A stretch of DNA of 9,785 nucleotides from an uncultured Oribacterium sp. GTDB taxonomy: Bacteria > Bacillota > Clostridia > Lachnospirales > Lachnospiraceae. Positions 1 through 7,176 of the stretch are shown piece after piece. Location: contig CAAGRO010000236.1 of assembly GCA_900772695.1 (NCBI GenBank), positions 1 through 9,785 of the forward strand. The letters are read 5' to 3'. A model generated the notes under the pieces. It ran no database searches, was not told the DNA's origin, and worked only from the letters and a program-made list of their open reading frames with translations. The number at the start of each line of letters is the position of its first letter. Positions within the stretch are counted from its first letter, which is position 1. The position numbers were made by a program, and so were the translations under genes.

Positions 1-29
1 GGTCGGCGAGGAAGCGCATAGCGGAGGCA

Positions 30-53
30 GGGGACGGCCCTCCGGGCGTCCCC
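30..53. repeat. GC-rich hairpin upstream of the transporter operon
   Basis: GGGGACG (30-36) pairs with CGTCCCC (47-53). Inside, after one bulged G, CCC (38-40) pairs with GGG (44-46) around a TCC loop, giving a ten-pair stem. No T tract follows in the plus direction, so it is not a clear intrinsic terminator. It may belong to the 3' end or trailer of a gene lying before the window. The reading frames crossing 1-68 are too short to assign to a protein. Confidence 0.5.
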
Positions 54-93
54 GCAGCACTTCAATAAACCAGTGTAAAACCCGCACGATTTA

Positions 94-102
94 TGCTATT
101 CT
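94..102 (+). promoter_or_regulatory. Possible extended -10 promoter for the nup-type operon
   Basis: TGC followed by TATTCT (97-102) fits an extended -10 element (TGN-TATAAT, four of six matches). The hexamer 17 bases upstream, TGTAAA at 74-79, is a poor -35. Transcription would begin near 108 and leave a leader of about 130 bases before the ATPase start. The leader has short pairings, such as ACAGAG (114-119) with CTCTGT (132-137), but no recognisable purine riboswitch core. This is inferred from sequence alone. Confidence 0.35.
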
Positions 103-239
103 AAAGGGTATCAACAGAGTGAAAGTACCGTCTCTGTCCTGGCTTTTCCGACAGGGCGGCCGTGTCAACCAGCAGTAAACGGTGGGCGTTTCGCCATGGA
201 CACACTGCTCGAAATACATTAAAGAAGGGACACAATGCA

Positions 240-1775
240 ATGAAAAGCAACATGGATGTAAGCACTGTCGTCATCGAGATGAAGGACATCGTGAAGAAGT
301 TCGGAAACTTCACCGCGAATGACCACATCAACCTGACGGTGCACAAGGGCGAGGTCCACGCGATCCTCGGCGAGAATGGTGCCGGCAAGTCGACGCTCAT
401 GAACGTACTGTACGGCATGTACCGGCCGACCTCCGGACAGATCTTCATCAATGGAAAGGAAGTTTCCATCGACAACCCGGAGAAGGCCATCGAGCTCGGC
501 ATCGGCATGGTGCACCAGCACTTCATGCTCGTGCAGCCGTTTACCGTCACCGAGAACATCGTGCTCGGCGCAGAGCCGAGAAAGGGACTGACCGTGGACT
601 TAAAGACCGCGCGTCAGAAGATCGTAGAGCTCAGTGAGAAGTACGGCCTCGCGGTCGACCCGGACGCGAAGGTCGAGGATATCTCGGTCGGCATGCAGCA
701 GCGTGTCGAGATCCTGAAGGTCCTCTACCGTGGTGCAGATCTCCTCATCCTCGATGAGCCGACCGCGTCACTGACCCCGCAGGAAATCAACGAGCTTATG
801 GACATCATCCATAACCTCACGGCTTCCGGCAAGTCGATCATCATCATCACGCATAAGCTGAAGGAGATCAAGGCGTCGTCTGATAACTGTACGATCATCC
901 GTCGTGGTAAGTACATCGACACCGTCCGCGTCGCCGATGTCAGCGAGGATGACCTCGCCGCGATGATGGTCGGCCGTCAGGTCACCAACAAGGTCGACAA
1001 GAAGGAGATGGAGCGTGGTCGTGTCGTCGTGGAGGTCAAGGATCTGCACGCGAAGGATTACCGTGGTGTCGAGGTCCTGAAGGGCCTCAATCTCGAGGTA
1101 CATGCCGGTGAGATCCTCGGACTCGCAGGTATCGACGGCAACGGCCAGTCACAGCTCGTCGAGATCCTGACCGGTCTCGGCAAGGCGACGAGTGGTCAGG
1201 TCCTCATGAACGGCAAGGATGTCACGAACGAGACACCGAAGATGCTCTTCGACGAGGGTATCTCCTCGATCCCGGAGGACCGTCAGAAGCATGGTCTCGT
1301 GCTCGACTTCAGTGTCGCCGAGAACCTCGTGCTCCAGAACTTCGGTGTGGCACCGTACGCGAAGAACGGCATCCTGCAGAAGAAGGTGATCCGTGATCAC
1401 GCGACCGACATGATCCGTGATTTCGATATCCGTCCGGTGGGCTGCGAGGAGCGTCTCGCAGGTCAGCTCTCCGGTGGTAACCAGCAGAAGGTCATCATCG
1501 CCCGCGAGGTGACGAACGACAAGGACTTCCTCATCGCCTTCAACCCGACGCGAGGCCTCGATGTCGGCGCGATCGAGTTCGTCCACAAGTACCTCGTGGC
1601 GCAGCGCAACAAGGGCCGCGCGATCCTGCTCGTTTCCTTCGAGCTCGATGAGATCATGAACCTGTCCGACCGCATCGACGTTATCTTCGATGGTCAGATC
1701 GACGGCGAGATGATGGGCGCAGAGGCGGATGAGTACAAGCTCGGCCTGATGATGGCAGGAGGTAAGGCAGAATGA
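240..1775 (+). CDS. nupO: Nucleoside ABC importer, tandem ATP-binding protein (YufO/NupO type)
   Basis: This is a 511-residue cytoplasmic protein with two ABC ATPase domains that powers import through the two permeases encoded next. NBD1 is canonical: Walker A GENGAGKST (44-52), Q-loop Gln93, signature SVGMQ (149-153), Walker B LILDEP with Asp172/Glu173, and His205. NBD2 is degenerate, as usual for this family: the P-loop reads GIDGNGQS (297-304), the signature LSGGN (410-414) is kept, Walker B reads IAFNPTRGLD with Asn435 in place of the catalytic Glu, and the switch region is LVSFELDE without a His. The start at 240 is chosen because GAAGGGA lies 9 bases upstream and the length matches B. 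subtilis YufO (about 510 residues). An in-frame upstream ATG at 195 and a non-ATG start at 162 are less likely. The stop overlaps the next gene by 4 bases (ATGA), indicating translational coupling. The family imports purine nucleosides such as guanosine with a BMP-type lipoprotein; the substrate here is inferred, and a ribose or sugar importer is the alternative. Confidence 0.9.
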   Translation: MKSNMDVSTVVIEMKDIVKKFGNFTANDHINLTVHKGEVHAILGENGAGKSTLMNVLYGMYRPTSGQIFINGKEVSIDNPEKAIELGIGMVHQHFMLVQPFTVTENIVLGAEPRKGLTVDLKTARQKIVELSEKYGLAVDPDAKVEDISVGMQQRVEILKVLYRGADLLILDEPTASLTPQEINELMDIIHNLTASGKSIIIITHKLKEIKASSDNCTIIRRGKYIDTVRVADVSEDDLAAMMVGRQVTNKVDKKEMERGRVVVEVKDLHAKDYRGVEVLKGLNLEVHAGEILGLAGIDGNGQSQLVEILTGLGKATSGQVLMNGKDVTNETPKMLFDEGISSIPEDRQKHGLVLDFSVAENLVLQNFGVAPYAKNGILQKKVIRDHATDMIRDFDIRPVGCEERLAGQLSGGNQQKVIIAREVTNDKDFLIAFNPTRGLDVGAIEFVHKYLVAQRNKGRAILLVSFELDEIMNLSDRIDVIFDGQIDGEMMGAEADEYKLGLMMAGGKAE

Positions 1776-2839
1776 AAAAGAAAATATTAGACAGCTCCCT
1801 GCTGTACACCCTGATCGCGATCGTGATCGGCTTCATCGTGGGGGCGATCCTCCTCACGGCGATCGGTGTCAATCCGGGCGAGGCCTACGCGAAGCTCTTC
1901 AACGGTGTCTTCAGTAAGCCGAAGTTTTTCACCTACAGTATCGTCTATGCAGCACCGCTGATCTTCACCGGACTTTCGGTGGCGTTCTCCTTCCGTACTG
2001 GTGTCTTCAACATCGGTGCCGAGGGGCAGTACGTGGTCGGCTCGCTGGCCGCCGCGGTGATCGGTATCCTCTGTCCGCTGCCGCCGGTGATCCACGCGAT
2101 CGTATGTCTCCTGGCAGCGGCCCTCGCCGGTGCGCTCTGGGGGGCCATCGTCGGTGTGCTGAAGGTAAAGAAGGGCATCAATGAGGTCCTTTCCTATATC
2201 ATGTTTAACTGGATCGCGTTCTATCTGTCGAACTTCGTCGTCAACCTGAAGGCCGTGCATACGGATCAGGGCGCGGAGGCCTCGAAGAACATCCTCGCGA
2301 GTGCGTCGATCAAGATGCCGGCGGCCGTGGCAAAGCTCACCGGCTGCTCCGACGTCCACTGGGGCATCGTGATGGCCATCATCGCCGCGATCATCCTCTG
2401 GTTCGTCATGACGAAGACCACCTTCGGCTATCAGCTGCGTGCCGTCGGTTTCTCGAGAACCGCTGCAGAGTATGCCGGCATCAGCTCGAACCGCGTATTC
2501 CTCGCGTCGATGTCGATCTCGGGTCTTCTGTCGGGTCTCGGCGGAGCAGTACAGCTCCTCGGCATGAGCCAGCGTATCCCGCAGTTTGCAGCCCAGGAGT
2601 CCTACGGCTTCCAGGGTATCACCGTCGCCCTCATCGGTGCCACGAATCCGATCGGCTGTATCTTCGCCGGCTGGTTCTATGGTGCGATGAAGTACGGTGG
2701 AAACAAGCTGACCGTAATCCAGGTGCCGAATGAGGTCGTGAACATCATCATGGGTACCGTTATTATCTTCATCGCGATCGCACCGGTATTTAAGTCGATC
2801 CTCACGAAGATGACCAGTAAGAAGGAGGCGGCGAAGTAA
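1772..2839 (+). CDS. nupP: Nucleoside ABC importer, first permease (YufP/NupP type)
   Basis: This 355-residue membrane protein of the BPD_transp_2 family forms half of the transport channel. Hydrophobic segments begin near residue 12 and recur to the C-terminus, with about nine or ten spans expected. Family marks include FRTGVFNIGAEGQ (74-86), following the third hydrophobic stretch, and the cytoplasmic coupling region TFGYQLRAVG followed by AAEYAGI in the second half. The C-terminus is Lys-rich, as expected for a cytoplasmic tail. Its ATG overlaps the ATPase stop by 4 bases, and its own stop shares one base with the start of the next gene (TAATG), so all three proteins are probably made from one mRNA in linked amounts. 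Length matches B. subtilis YufP (about 348). Substrate is inferred from family resemblance only. Confidence 0.9.
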   Translation: MKKKILDSSLLYTLIAIVIGFIVGAILLTAIGVNPGEAYAKLFNGVFSKPKFFTYSIVYAAPLIFTGLSVAFSFRTGVFNIGAEGQYVVGSLAAAVIGILCPLPPVIHAIVCLLAAALAGALWGAIVGVLKVKKGINEVLSYIMFNWIAFYLSNFVVNLKAVHTDQGAEASKNILASASIKMPAAVAKLTGCSDVHWGIVMAIIAAIILWFVMTKTTFGYQLRAVGFSRTAAEYAGISSNRVFLASMSISGLLSGLGGAVQLLGMSQRIPQFAAQESYGFQGITVALIGATNPIGCIFAGWFYGAMKYGGNKLTVIQVPNEVVNIIMGTVIIFIAIAPVFKSILTKMTSKKEAAK

Positions 2840-3780
2840 TGCTTACGAATTTAGGACTTTTAATCAATGCAATGCTGATCTCGACGCCACCACTGCTGCT
2901 CGCAGCCTTGGGCTCCTGCTTCAGTGAGCGCTCTGGCGTCGTAAACATTGGCATCGAGGGTATGATGACCCTCGGTGCGTTCGTGGGGGCGGCGGTCGCG
3001 TACTTCACGGGCAACGGCTGGATCGGTTTCTTCGCGGGTGGTCTCGCGGGTGCCGTGCTCGGCCTGATCCACGCGGTGGTCTGTGTGAGTCTGCATGCGG
3101 ACCAGACGATCGCCGGAACCGCGATCAACTTTATCGGACCGGGCTTCGCGATCTTCCTCTGCAAGGCGATTTTCGAGAACTCCTCGGACTCACCGGCGCT
3201 CGATATGATGGCGAAGCTGCCGAAGATGTTTACGAACGAAAAGGGCGTGTCCATCTTCCCGGCCGGTTCATTTCAGTACAATGTCATCTCCACCTACTCG
3301 GTGGCGTACCTCAGCTTCCTGGTGGTGGCGCTCATCTGGTTCGTGTTCTACAAGACCCGCTTCGGCATGCGTCTCCGCGCGGCGGGCGAGCATCCGGAGG
3401 CATGTGAGACCCTCGGCATCAATGTCTATGCCGTGCGCTATGTCTGCGTGATCCTGTCCGGCTTCCTGTCGGGCCTCGGTGGCGCCTTCGTCACCCTCGC
3501 GACCGTATCGCAGTTCCGTCCGGCGGTCATCGTCGGCCAGGGCTTCATCGCGATCGCAGCCGTTATCTTCGGTAAGTTCTCCCCGGGCGGCGCCTTCGTC
3601 GGCTGCCTCCTCTTCGGATTCTGTAACGGTGTCAAGTCGCTCCTCGGCGGCTCGAACCTCATCAGCCCGAACCTCCTCAGCATGATCCCGTACATCGTGA
3701 CCCTGCTGACCCTCATCTTCTTCGTCGGCGCCGGCCATGTACCGGCAGCAAACGGCAAGCCGTTTGTACGGTCGAAGTAA
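2839..3780 (+). CDS. nupQ: Nucleoside ABC importer, second permease (YufQ/NupQ type)
   Basis: This 313-residue polytopic membrane protein pairs with the preceding permease to complete the transmembrane channel. The hallmark of the family, SERSGVVNIGIEGMM, lies at residues 29-43 directly after the first hydrophobic span. A coupling-helix region (KTRFGMRLRAAGEHPEA, followed by LGI) occurs past the middle. Length matches B. subtilis YufQ (about 319). The start is fixed by the 1-base overlap with the upstream gene, where GGAGG (2823-2827) in the end of nupP serves as ribosome site. The operon stops 11 bases later at a strong terminator. No BMP-family binding lipoprotein is encoded in the window; it would be expected just upstream or elsewhere on the chromosome. 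Confidence 0.9.
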   Translation: MLTNLGLLINAMLISTPPLLLAALGSCFSERSGVVNIGIEGMMTLGAFVGAAVAYFTGNGWIGFFAGGLAGAVLGLIHAVVCVSLHADQTIAGTAINFIGPGFAIFLCKAIFENSSDSPALDMMAKLPKMFTNEKGVSIFPAGSFQYNVISTYSVAYLSFLVVALIWFVFYKTRFGMRLRAAGEHPEACETLGINVYAVRYVCVILSGFLSGLGGAFVTLATVSQFRPAVIVGQGFIAIAAVIFGKFSPGGAFVGCLLFGFCNGVKSLLGGSNLISPNLLSMIPYIVTLLTLIFFVGAGHVPAANGKPFVRSK

Positions 3781-3791
3781 CAGCTTATATC

Positions 3792-3826
3792 CAGCCCCCG
3801 GTGCATCCGCACCGAGGGCTGTTTTT
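3792..3826 (+). terminator. Intrinsic terminator of the nup-type operon
   Basis: CAGCCC plus CGGTGC (3792-3804) pairs with GCACCG plus GGGCTG (3809-3821) around an ATCC loop, with a single C-A mismatch (3798/3815). TTTTT follows at 3822-3826. The position, 11 bases after the permease stop, and the T tract make this a clear rho-independent terminator. Confidence 0.9.
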
Positions 3827-3851
3827 GTAAGGAAGCCTTTCAGTCCATGCG

Positions 3852-3881
3852 GGTCACAGTTCCCCCGGCGGAACTGTGACC
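3852..3881. repeat. Perfect 12-bp inverted repeat
   Basis: GGTCACAGTTCC (3852-3863) and GGAACTGTGACC (3870-3881) are perfect complements around a six-base loop, CCCGGC. No T tract follows on either side. It lies between the operon terminator and the ABC-F promoter, about 45 bases upstream of the -35 box. CCATGC occurs as a direct repeat at both ends (3845-3850 and 3880-3885). It could be an operator, a processing hairpin or a dispersed palindromic repeat; the window does not decide. Confidence 0.75.
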
Positions 3882-3925
3882 ATGCAGGGCATTCGTGCTC
3901 CGTGCTCCGGTTTTCTTTAAATCTA

Positions 3926-3954
3926 TTGCTTTTATGCGGGTTCTCGGCTATAAT
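3926..3954 (+). promoter_or_regulatory. Promoter for the ABC-F gene
   Basis: TTGCTT (3926-3931) and a perfect TATAAT (3949-3954) are separated by 17 bases, the optimal housekeeping-sigma arrangement. Transcription should start near 3960, giving a leader of about 190 bases before the ABC-F start codon. Confidence 0.8.
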
Positions 3955-3965
3955 GCTCGAGGTTA

Positions 3966-4019
3966 ATGACAGTTGAGAGCGGCTTCCCGAGCCACTCTTA
4001 TTTTTTACGCGAGCGATGA
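3966..4019 (+). CDS. Possible leader peptide of the ABC-F gene
   Basis: A 17-codon frame, MTVESGFPSHSYFLRER, starts just downstream of the predicted transcription start and runs through the whole terminator hairpin at 3974-4006. A weak GAGG (3959-3962) lies 3 bases before the ATG, so initiation would be near-leaderless or inefficient. Resistance-type ABC-F and erm genes of Gram-positive bacteria are often controlled by such leader peptides, in which a ribosome on the short frame prevents the terminator from forming. The frame is short enough to arise by chance, and the leader role is inference from its placement. Confidence 0.35.
   Translation: MTVESGFPSHSYFLRER
3974..4006 (+). terminator. 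Early terminator in the ABC-F leader (possible attenuator)
   Basis: AGAG-C-GGCT (3976-3984) pairs with AGCC-A-CTCT (3990-3998) around a TCCCG loop, with one C-A mismatch. Outer G-T and T-A pairs extend the stem to 3974/4000, and TTTTTT (4001-4006) follows. It lies only about 15-45 bases after the predicted transcription start and 146 bases before the ABC-F start, so it would cut most transcripts short unless overcome. Downstream, GTCTGC (4093-4098) can pair either with upstream CAGAC (4084-4088) or with downstream GCAGAC (4107-4112), two mutually exclusive small helices. Confidence 0.65.
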
Positions 4020-4151
4020 TGTCGGTTTCCTCATCGGTGGATTCCGCTTTACGTCCGCTCTGCAAAGTTCACTACGTGCAGAACAGACCAGGGTCTGCTT
4101 CGATGTGCAGACGCAGTTCGTTCTATATTTAATTCAAGAAAAGGAGCAGCC

Positions 4152-5789
4152 ATGATTGCAGCAAATAACATTACCTTCCGTGTAGGTAAGAAGGCACTGT
4201 TTGAAGACGTTAATATCAAGTTCACCGAGGGCAACTGTTATGGCATCATCGGTGCCAACGGTGCCGGTAAGTCGACCTTCCTGAAGATCCTGAGCGGTGT
4301 GCTCGAGCCGACCAGTGGTGAGATCACCATGACCCCGGGTCAGCGTCTCAGCGTCCTCGAGCAGGATCAGTTCAAGTATGATGACTACTCCGTCATCGAC
4401 ACCGTCATCATGGGAAACAAGCGCCTGTATGACATCATGAAGGAGAAGGACGCCATCTACGCGAAGACGGATTTCACCGACGAGGATGGCCTCCGTGCCG
4501 CGGATCTCGAGGCCGAGTTCGCTGCGATGGACGGCTGGAATGCAGAAGCGGATGCCGAGACGATGCTGAACGGCTTAGGGATCGGCACCGAGCTCCACTA
4601 TAAGCAGATGAACGAGCTGAAGGGCTCCGAGAAGGTCAAGGTCCTCCTCGCGAAGGCGCTGTTCGGTAACCCGGACATCCTGCTCCTCGACGAGCCGACC
4701 AACCACCTCGACCTCAACTCCATCGAGTGGCTCGAGGAGTTCCTCATCAACTTCGAGAACACGGTCATCGTCGTATCCCATGACCGTTACTTCCTGAACA
4801 AGGTCTGCACGAACATCGCGGACATCGACTACGGAAAGATCACCCTCTTCGCCGGAAACTACGACTTCTGGTTCGAGTCCTCCCAGCTGATCGTTCGTCA
4901 GCAGAAGGAAGCGAACCGCAAGAAGGAGGAGAAGATCAAGGAGCTGCAGGAGTTCATCCAGCGTTTCTCGGCCAATGCTTCCAAATCCAAGCAGGCGACC
5001 TCCCGTAAGCGTGCCCTCGAGAAGATCGAGCTCGACAACATCAAGCCGTCCTCTCGTCAGTATCCGTACATCGTATTTAAGCCGAACCGTGAGATCGGTA
5101 ACGACGTCCTCGAGGTGAAGAACCTATCGAAGACCATCAACGGCGTTAAGGTGCTCGATGACATCTCCTTCATCGTAAACCGTACCGACAAGATCGCGCT
5201 GGTCGGCCCGAACGAGCTCGCGAAGACCACCCTCATGCAGATCATCTCCGGCGAGATGGAGCCGGACAGCGGTGACTACAAGTGGGGCGTGACCACCAGC
5301 CAGTCCTATTTCCCGAAGGACAACACGAAGGAGTTCGCATCCGAGGACACCATCGTCGAGTGGCTGACCCAGTACAGCCCGGATAAGGATACGCAGTTCG
5401 TCCGCGGCTACCTCGGCCGTATGCTTTTCAAGGGCGACGATGGTCTGAAGAAGGTCAACGTCCTCTCCGGAGGTGAGCGCGTGCGCTGCATGCTCAGTAA
5501 GATGATGATTTCGGGTTCCAATGTCATCATCCTCGACGAGCCGACCGACCACCTCGACATGGAGTCCATCTCCGCACTGAACGACGGCCTCAAGAGCTAC
5601 CCGGGTGTCATCATCTTCGCCTCCCGTGACCACCAGGTTGTGGAGACCACCGCAAACCGTATCTTCGAGATCATCGACGGTAAGCTCATCGACAAGATGA
5701 CCACCTACGACGAGTACCTCGCATCCGACGAGGACATCAAGAAGAGATTCGTCTTCACCCTGTCCGGATCCGACGCAAGCGACAACTAA
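4152..5789 (+). CDS. ABC-F family ATPase (YbiT/YkpA type)
   Basis: This 545-residue soluble protein has two ABC ATPase domains joined by a charged linker and no membrane segments. ABC-F proteins bind the ribosomal E site and act on stalled translation or antibiotic protection. NBD1 has Walker A GANGAGKS (34-41), an atypical signature LKGSE (156-160), Walker B LLLDEPTN (Asp180/Glu181) and His210. The linker (about 250-318) is Lys/Glu-rich, with RFSANASKSKQATSRKRALE typical of the ABC_tran_Xtn domain. NBD2 has a degenerate Walker A GPNELAKT (352-359), a canonical signature LSGGE (438-442), Walker B DEPTD (Asp462/Glu463), and Arg492 in SRDHQ where His is expected. The start at 4152 follows AAGGAG with a short spacer. 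It is a single-gene unit with its own promoter, leader terminator and trailing terminator. Whether it gives antibiotic resistance or is a housekeeping factor cannot be told; overall similarity favours the YbiT/YkpA branch. Confidence 0.9.
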   Translation: MIAANNITFRVGKKALFEDVNIKFTEGNCYGIIGANGAGKSTFLKILSGVLEPTSGEITMTPGQRLSVLEQDQFKYDDYSVIDTVIMGNKRLYDIMKEKDAIYAKTDFTDEDGLRAADLEAEFAAMDGWNAEADAETMLNGLGIGTELHYKQMNELKGSEKVKVLLAKALFGNPDILLLDEPTNHLDLNSIEWLEEFLINFENTVIVVSHDRYFLNKVCTNIADIDYGKITLFAGNYDFWFESSQLIVRQQKEANRKKEEKIKELQEFIQRFSANASKSKQATSRKRALEKIELDNIKPSSRQYPYIVFKPNREIGNDVLEVKNLSKTINGVKVLDDISFIVNRTDKIALVGPNELAKTTLMQIISGEMEPDSGDYKWGVTTSQSYFPKDNTKEFASEDTIVEWLTQYSPDKDTQFVRGYLGRMLFKGDDGLKKVNVLSGGERVRCMLSKMMISGSNVIILDEPTDHLDMESISALNDGLKSYPGVIIFASRDHQVVETTANRIFEIIDGKLIDKMTTYDEYLASDEDIKKRFVFTLSGSDASDN

Positions 5790-5830
5790 ACGCCCGAGTA
5801 TCCGACCAGATAAAAATCGTAAGAATTTCG

Positions 5831-5865
5831 AAACCGCTGCGCATTCACTGCGCAGCGGTTTTTCT
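5831..5865 (+). terminator. Intrinsic terminator of the ABC-F gene
   Basis: AAACCGCTGCGC (5831-5842) pairs perfectly with GCGCAGCGGTTT (5850-5861) around ATTCACT. The T run 5859-5863, then CT, follows the stem. It lies 41 bases after the ABC-F stop. The A-rich left flank could let it work weakly in the other direction too. Confidence 0.9.
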
Positions 5866-5872
5866 GTATACT
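5844..5872 (+). promoter_or_regulatory. Possible promoter for the secreted hydrolase gene, overlapping the terminator
   Basis: TATACT (5867-5872) is a good -10. Exactly 17 bases upstream, TTCACT (5844-5849) matches the -35 consensus at four of six positions. That -35 lies in the loop of the ABC-F terminator. The resulting leader would be about 120 bases. Inferred from sequence only. Confidence 0.35.
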
Positions 5873-5938
5873 AAAGATATATGGGCGCTTCAGACTGGCG
5901 CGCTGCGTGTGCGGTCGGCGGCATCCATAGAAGCTAAG

Positions 5939-5952
5939 CTGTGCCGGCACAG
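5939..5952. repeat. Perfect 14-bp palindrome in the hydrolase leader
   Basis: CTGTGCCGGCACAG is a self-complementary palindrome 51 bases before the hydrolase start, followed by GTGA-N6-TCAC (5952-5965). A dyad here could be a repressor operator. The same half-sites, CTGTGCC and GGCACAG, recur in the hairpin at 7373-7398 beyond the end of the gene. Confidence 0.55.
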
Positions 5953-6002
5953 TGAAGTTGGTCACAGCGGAAAGACAGATCAGAACCACCAAGGGGGCAC
6001 AT

Positions 6003-7106
6003 ATGAAATCATTTCACTTTAAGAAACTGACCGCAGCCATGCTTACGAGCGCGCTGGTACTTGCGTCGAGCACGCCGGCATTGGCCTTCTACAACACACC
6101 GGAGTCGAAGAAGGGCATCTGTTCCTCGCACGTCGACATGGTCTCCGACATCCAGCAGCTCGGATGCAAGCAGGTGACCTTCCAGTTCAACGCGAGCTTC
6201 CTGAAGGATGAGCAGCAGATGCGCGCGTTCGACGCGATGATCGACCAGTTCGACGCGGCCGACCTCACCATCACCATGGGCGTCATGAACGATTTCCAGG
6301 CGGGCGATCCGATCTGCCCGACCCTGACACCGACGGCGAACCTCTATCAGTTCAACACCCTGACGCCGGAGGGCATCGCGCGCACGCAGCAGGTGGCAGA
6401 GCAGCTCGCGAGCCGTTACCGTAACCGCGTTTCGAACTGGGTCATCGGCAATGAAATCAATAACACGGTCTGGAACTACCTCGGCGCGGTCGACACGAAC
6501 ACCTACGTGAAGGCCTACGCGGACGGCTTCCGCATCTTCTACAACGCGATCAAGGCCCAGAATCCAGACGCGCGCGTCTTCATCCCGTTCGACTACAACT
6601 GGACGCAGCAGGGCGGCACGACCATGGCCTCGAAGACCCTGCTCGAGCGCCTGAACACTTACCTCAGCGACACCGATTACGGCATCGCCTGGCACCCGTA
6701 CCCGGAGGGACTCCTGAATCCGGACTTCCTGAACGCGTCCCCGCACGCGACCGAGTCGCCGAACAGCCCGATCATCAACATGAAGAACCTGCACGTGCTG
6801 ACCGACTACATGCAGCAGGCGCCAATGCTGAGTCCGAGTGGCGCGGTCCGTCATCTGATTCTGTCCGAAGAGGGCTTTAATTCCGCCTCTGCCGGCGGCG
6901 AAGCCGCCCAGGCCGTCGCTATCCAGCAGGCATGGCAGCTCGCGCAGGCGAACCCGTACGTCGAAGCCTTCCTCCTGAGCCGCCTCGTCGACGCCCCGGC
7001 CGAACTCGCCCAGGGCTACGCCTTCGGCCTCTACAACTGCGACGGCGTCAGCGAAAACCCGACCACCCGCAAACTCGCCTGGAACACCTATCAGATGTGC
7101 CAGTGA
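6003..7106 (+). CDS. Secreted DUF5722-type putative glycoside hydrolase
   Basis: This is a 367-residue exported protein. Residues 1-28 are a signal peptide: basic N-region with KK at 7-8, hydrophobic core, and AxA site PALA before Phe29. The mature part resembles the DUF5722 family (PF18989), whose pattern suggests a TIM-barrel glycoside hydrolase. WVIGNEINNTVW places a likely acid/base Glu at 151, YGIAWHPYP follows in the middle, and LILSEEGF places a likely nucleophile Glu at 289, about 138 residues later, as in clan GH-A enzymes. C-terminal PYVEAFLLSRLVD and FGLYN also fit. The start at 6003 is chosen because AAGGGGG lies just upstream and the signal peptide then begins MKSFHFKK; an in-frame ATG at 5952 would bury it. 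No anchor, LPXTG or carbohydrate-binding module is seen, so release from the cell is likely. The substrate is unknown. Catalytic roles are inferred. Confidence 0.8.
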   Translation: MKSFHFKKLTAAMLTSALVLASSTPALAFYNTPESKKGICSSHVDMVSDIQQLGCKQVTFQFNASFLKDEQQMRAFDAMIDQFDAADLTITMGVMNDFQAGDPICPTLTPTANLYQFNTLTPEGIARTQQVAEQLASRYRNRVSNWVIGNEINNTVWNYLGAVDTNTYVKAYADGFRIFYNAIKAQNPDARVFIPFDYNWTQQGGTTMASKTLLERLNTYLSDTDYGIAWHPYPEGLLNPDFLNASPHATESPNSPIINMKNLHVLTDYMQQAPMLSPSGAVRHLILSEEGFNSASAGGEAAQAVAIQQAWQLAQANPYVEAFLLSRLVDAPAELAQGYAFGLYNCDGVSENPTTRKLAWNTYQMCQ

Positions 7107-7176
7107 TGCATAATAGCTGAATGAGGCCCCGGAGGGCCAGTAACAGAAGCACAGTACTGCGAGCTCGGAAGCATCT

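Noticed and set aside
1..178. Open frames at the left edge (to 68 and to 178) as the end of an upstream gene
   Set aside because: Neither translation resembles the C-terminus of a BMP lipoprotein or another known family, and the region is dominated by a hairpin and a probable promoter.
162..239. N-terminal extension of the nup-type ATPase to 162
   Set aside because: The extra 26 residues lack family resemblance, and a ribosome site and the expected length support the ATG at 240.
103..239. Purine riboswitch ahead of the nucleoside-type transporter
   Set aside because: A likely place for one, but the conserved three-way-junction core and its loop sequences could not be found; only short ordinary pairings occur.
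3973..4155. A 60-codon TTG-start frame whose stop overlaps the ABC-F start (ATGA)
   Set aside because: No ribosome site precedes the TTG and the product resembles nothing recognised. The overlap is suggestive of coupling but not enough to call a gene.
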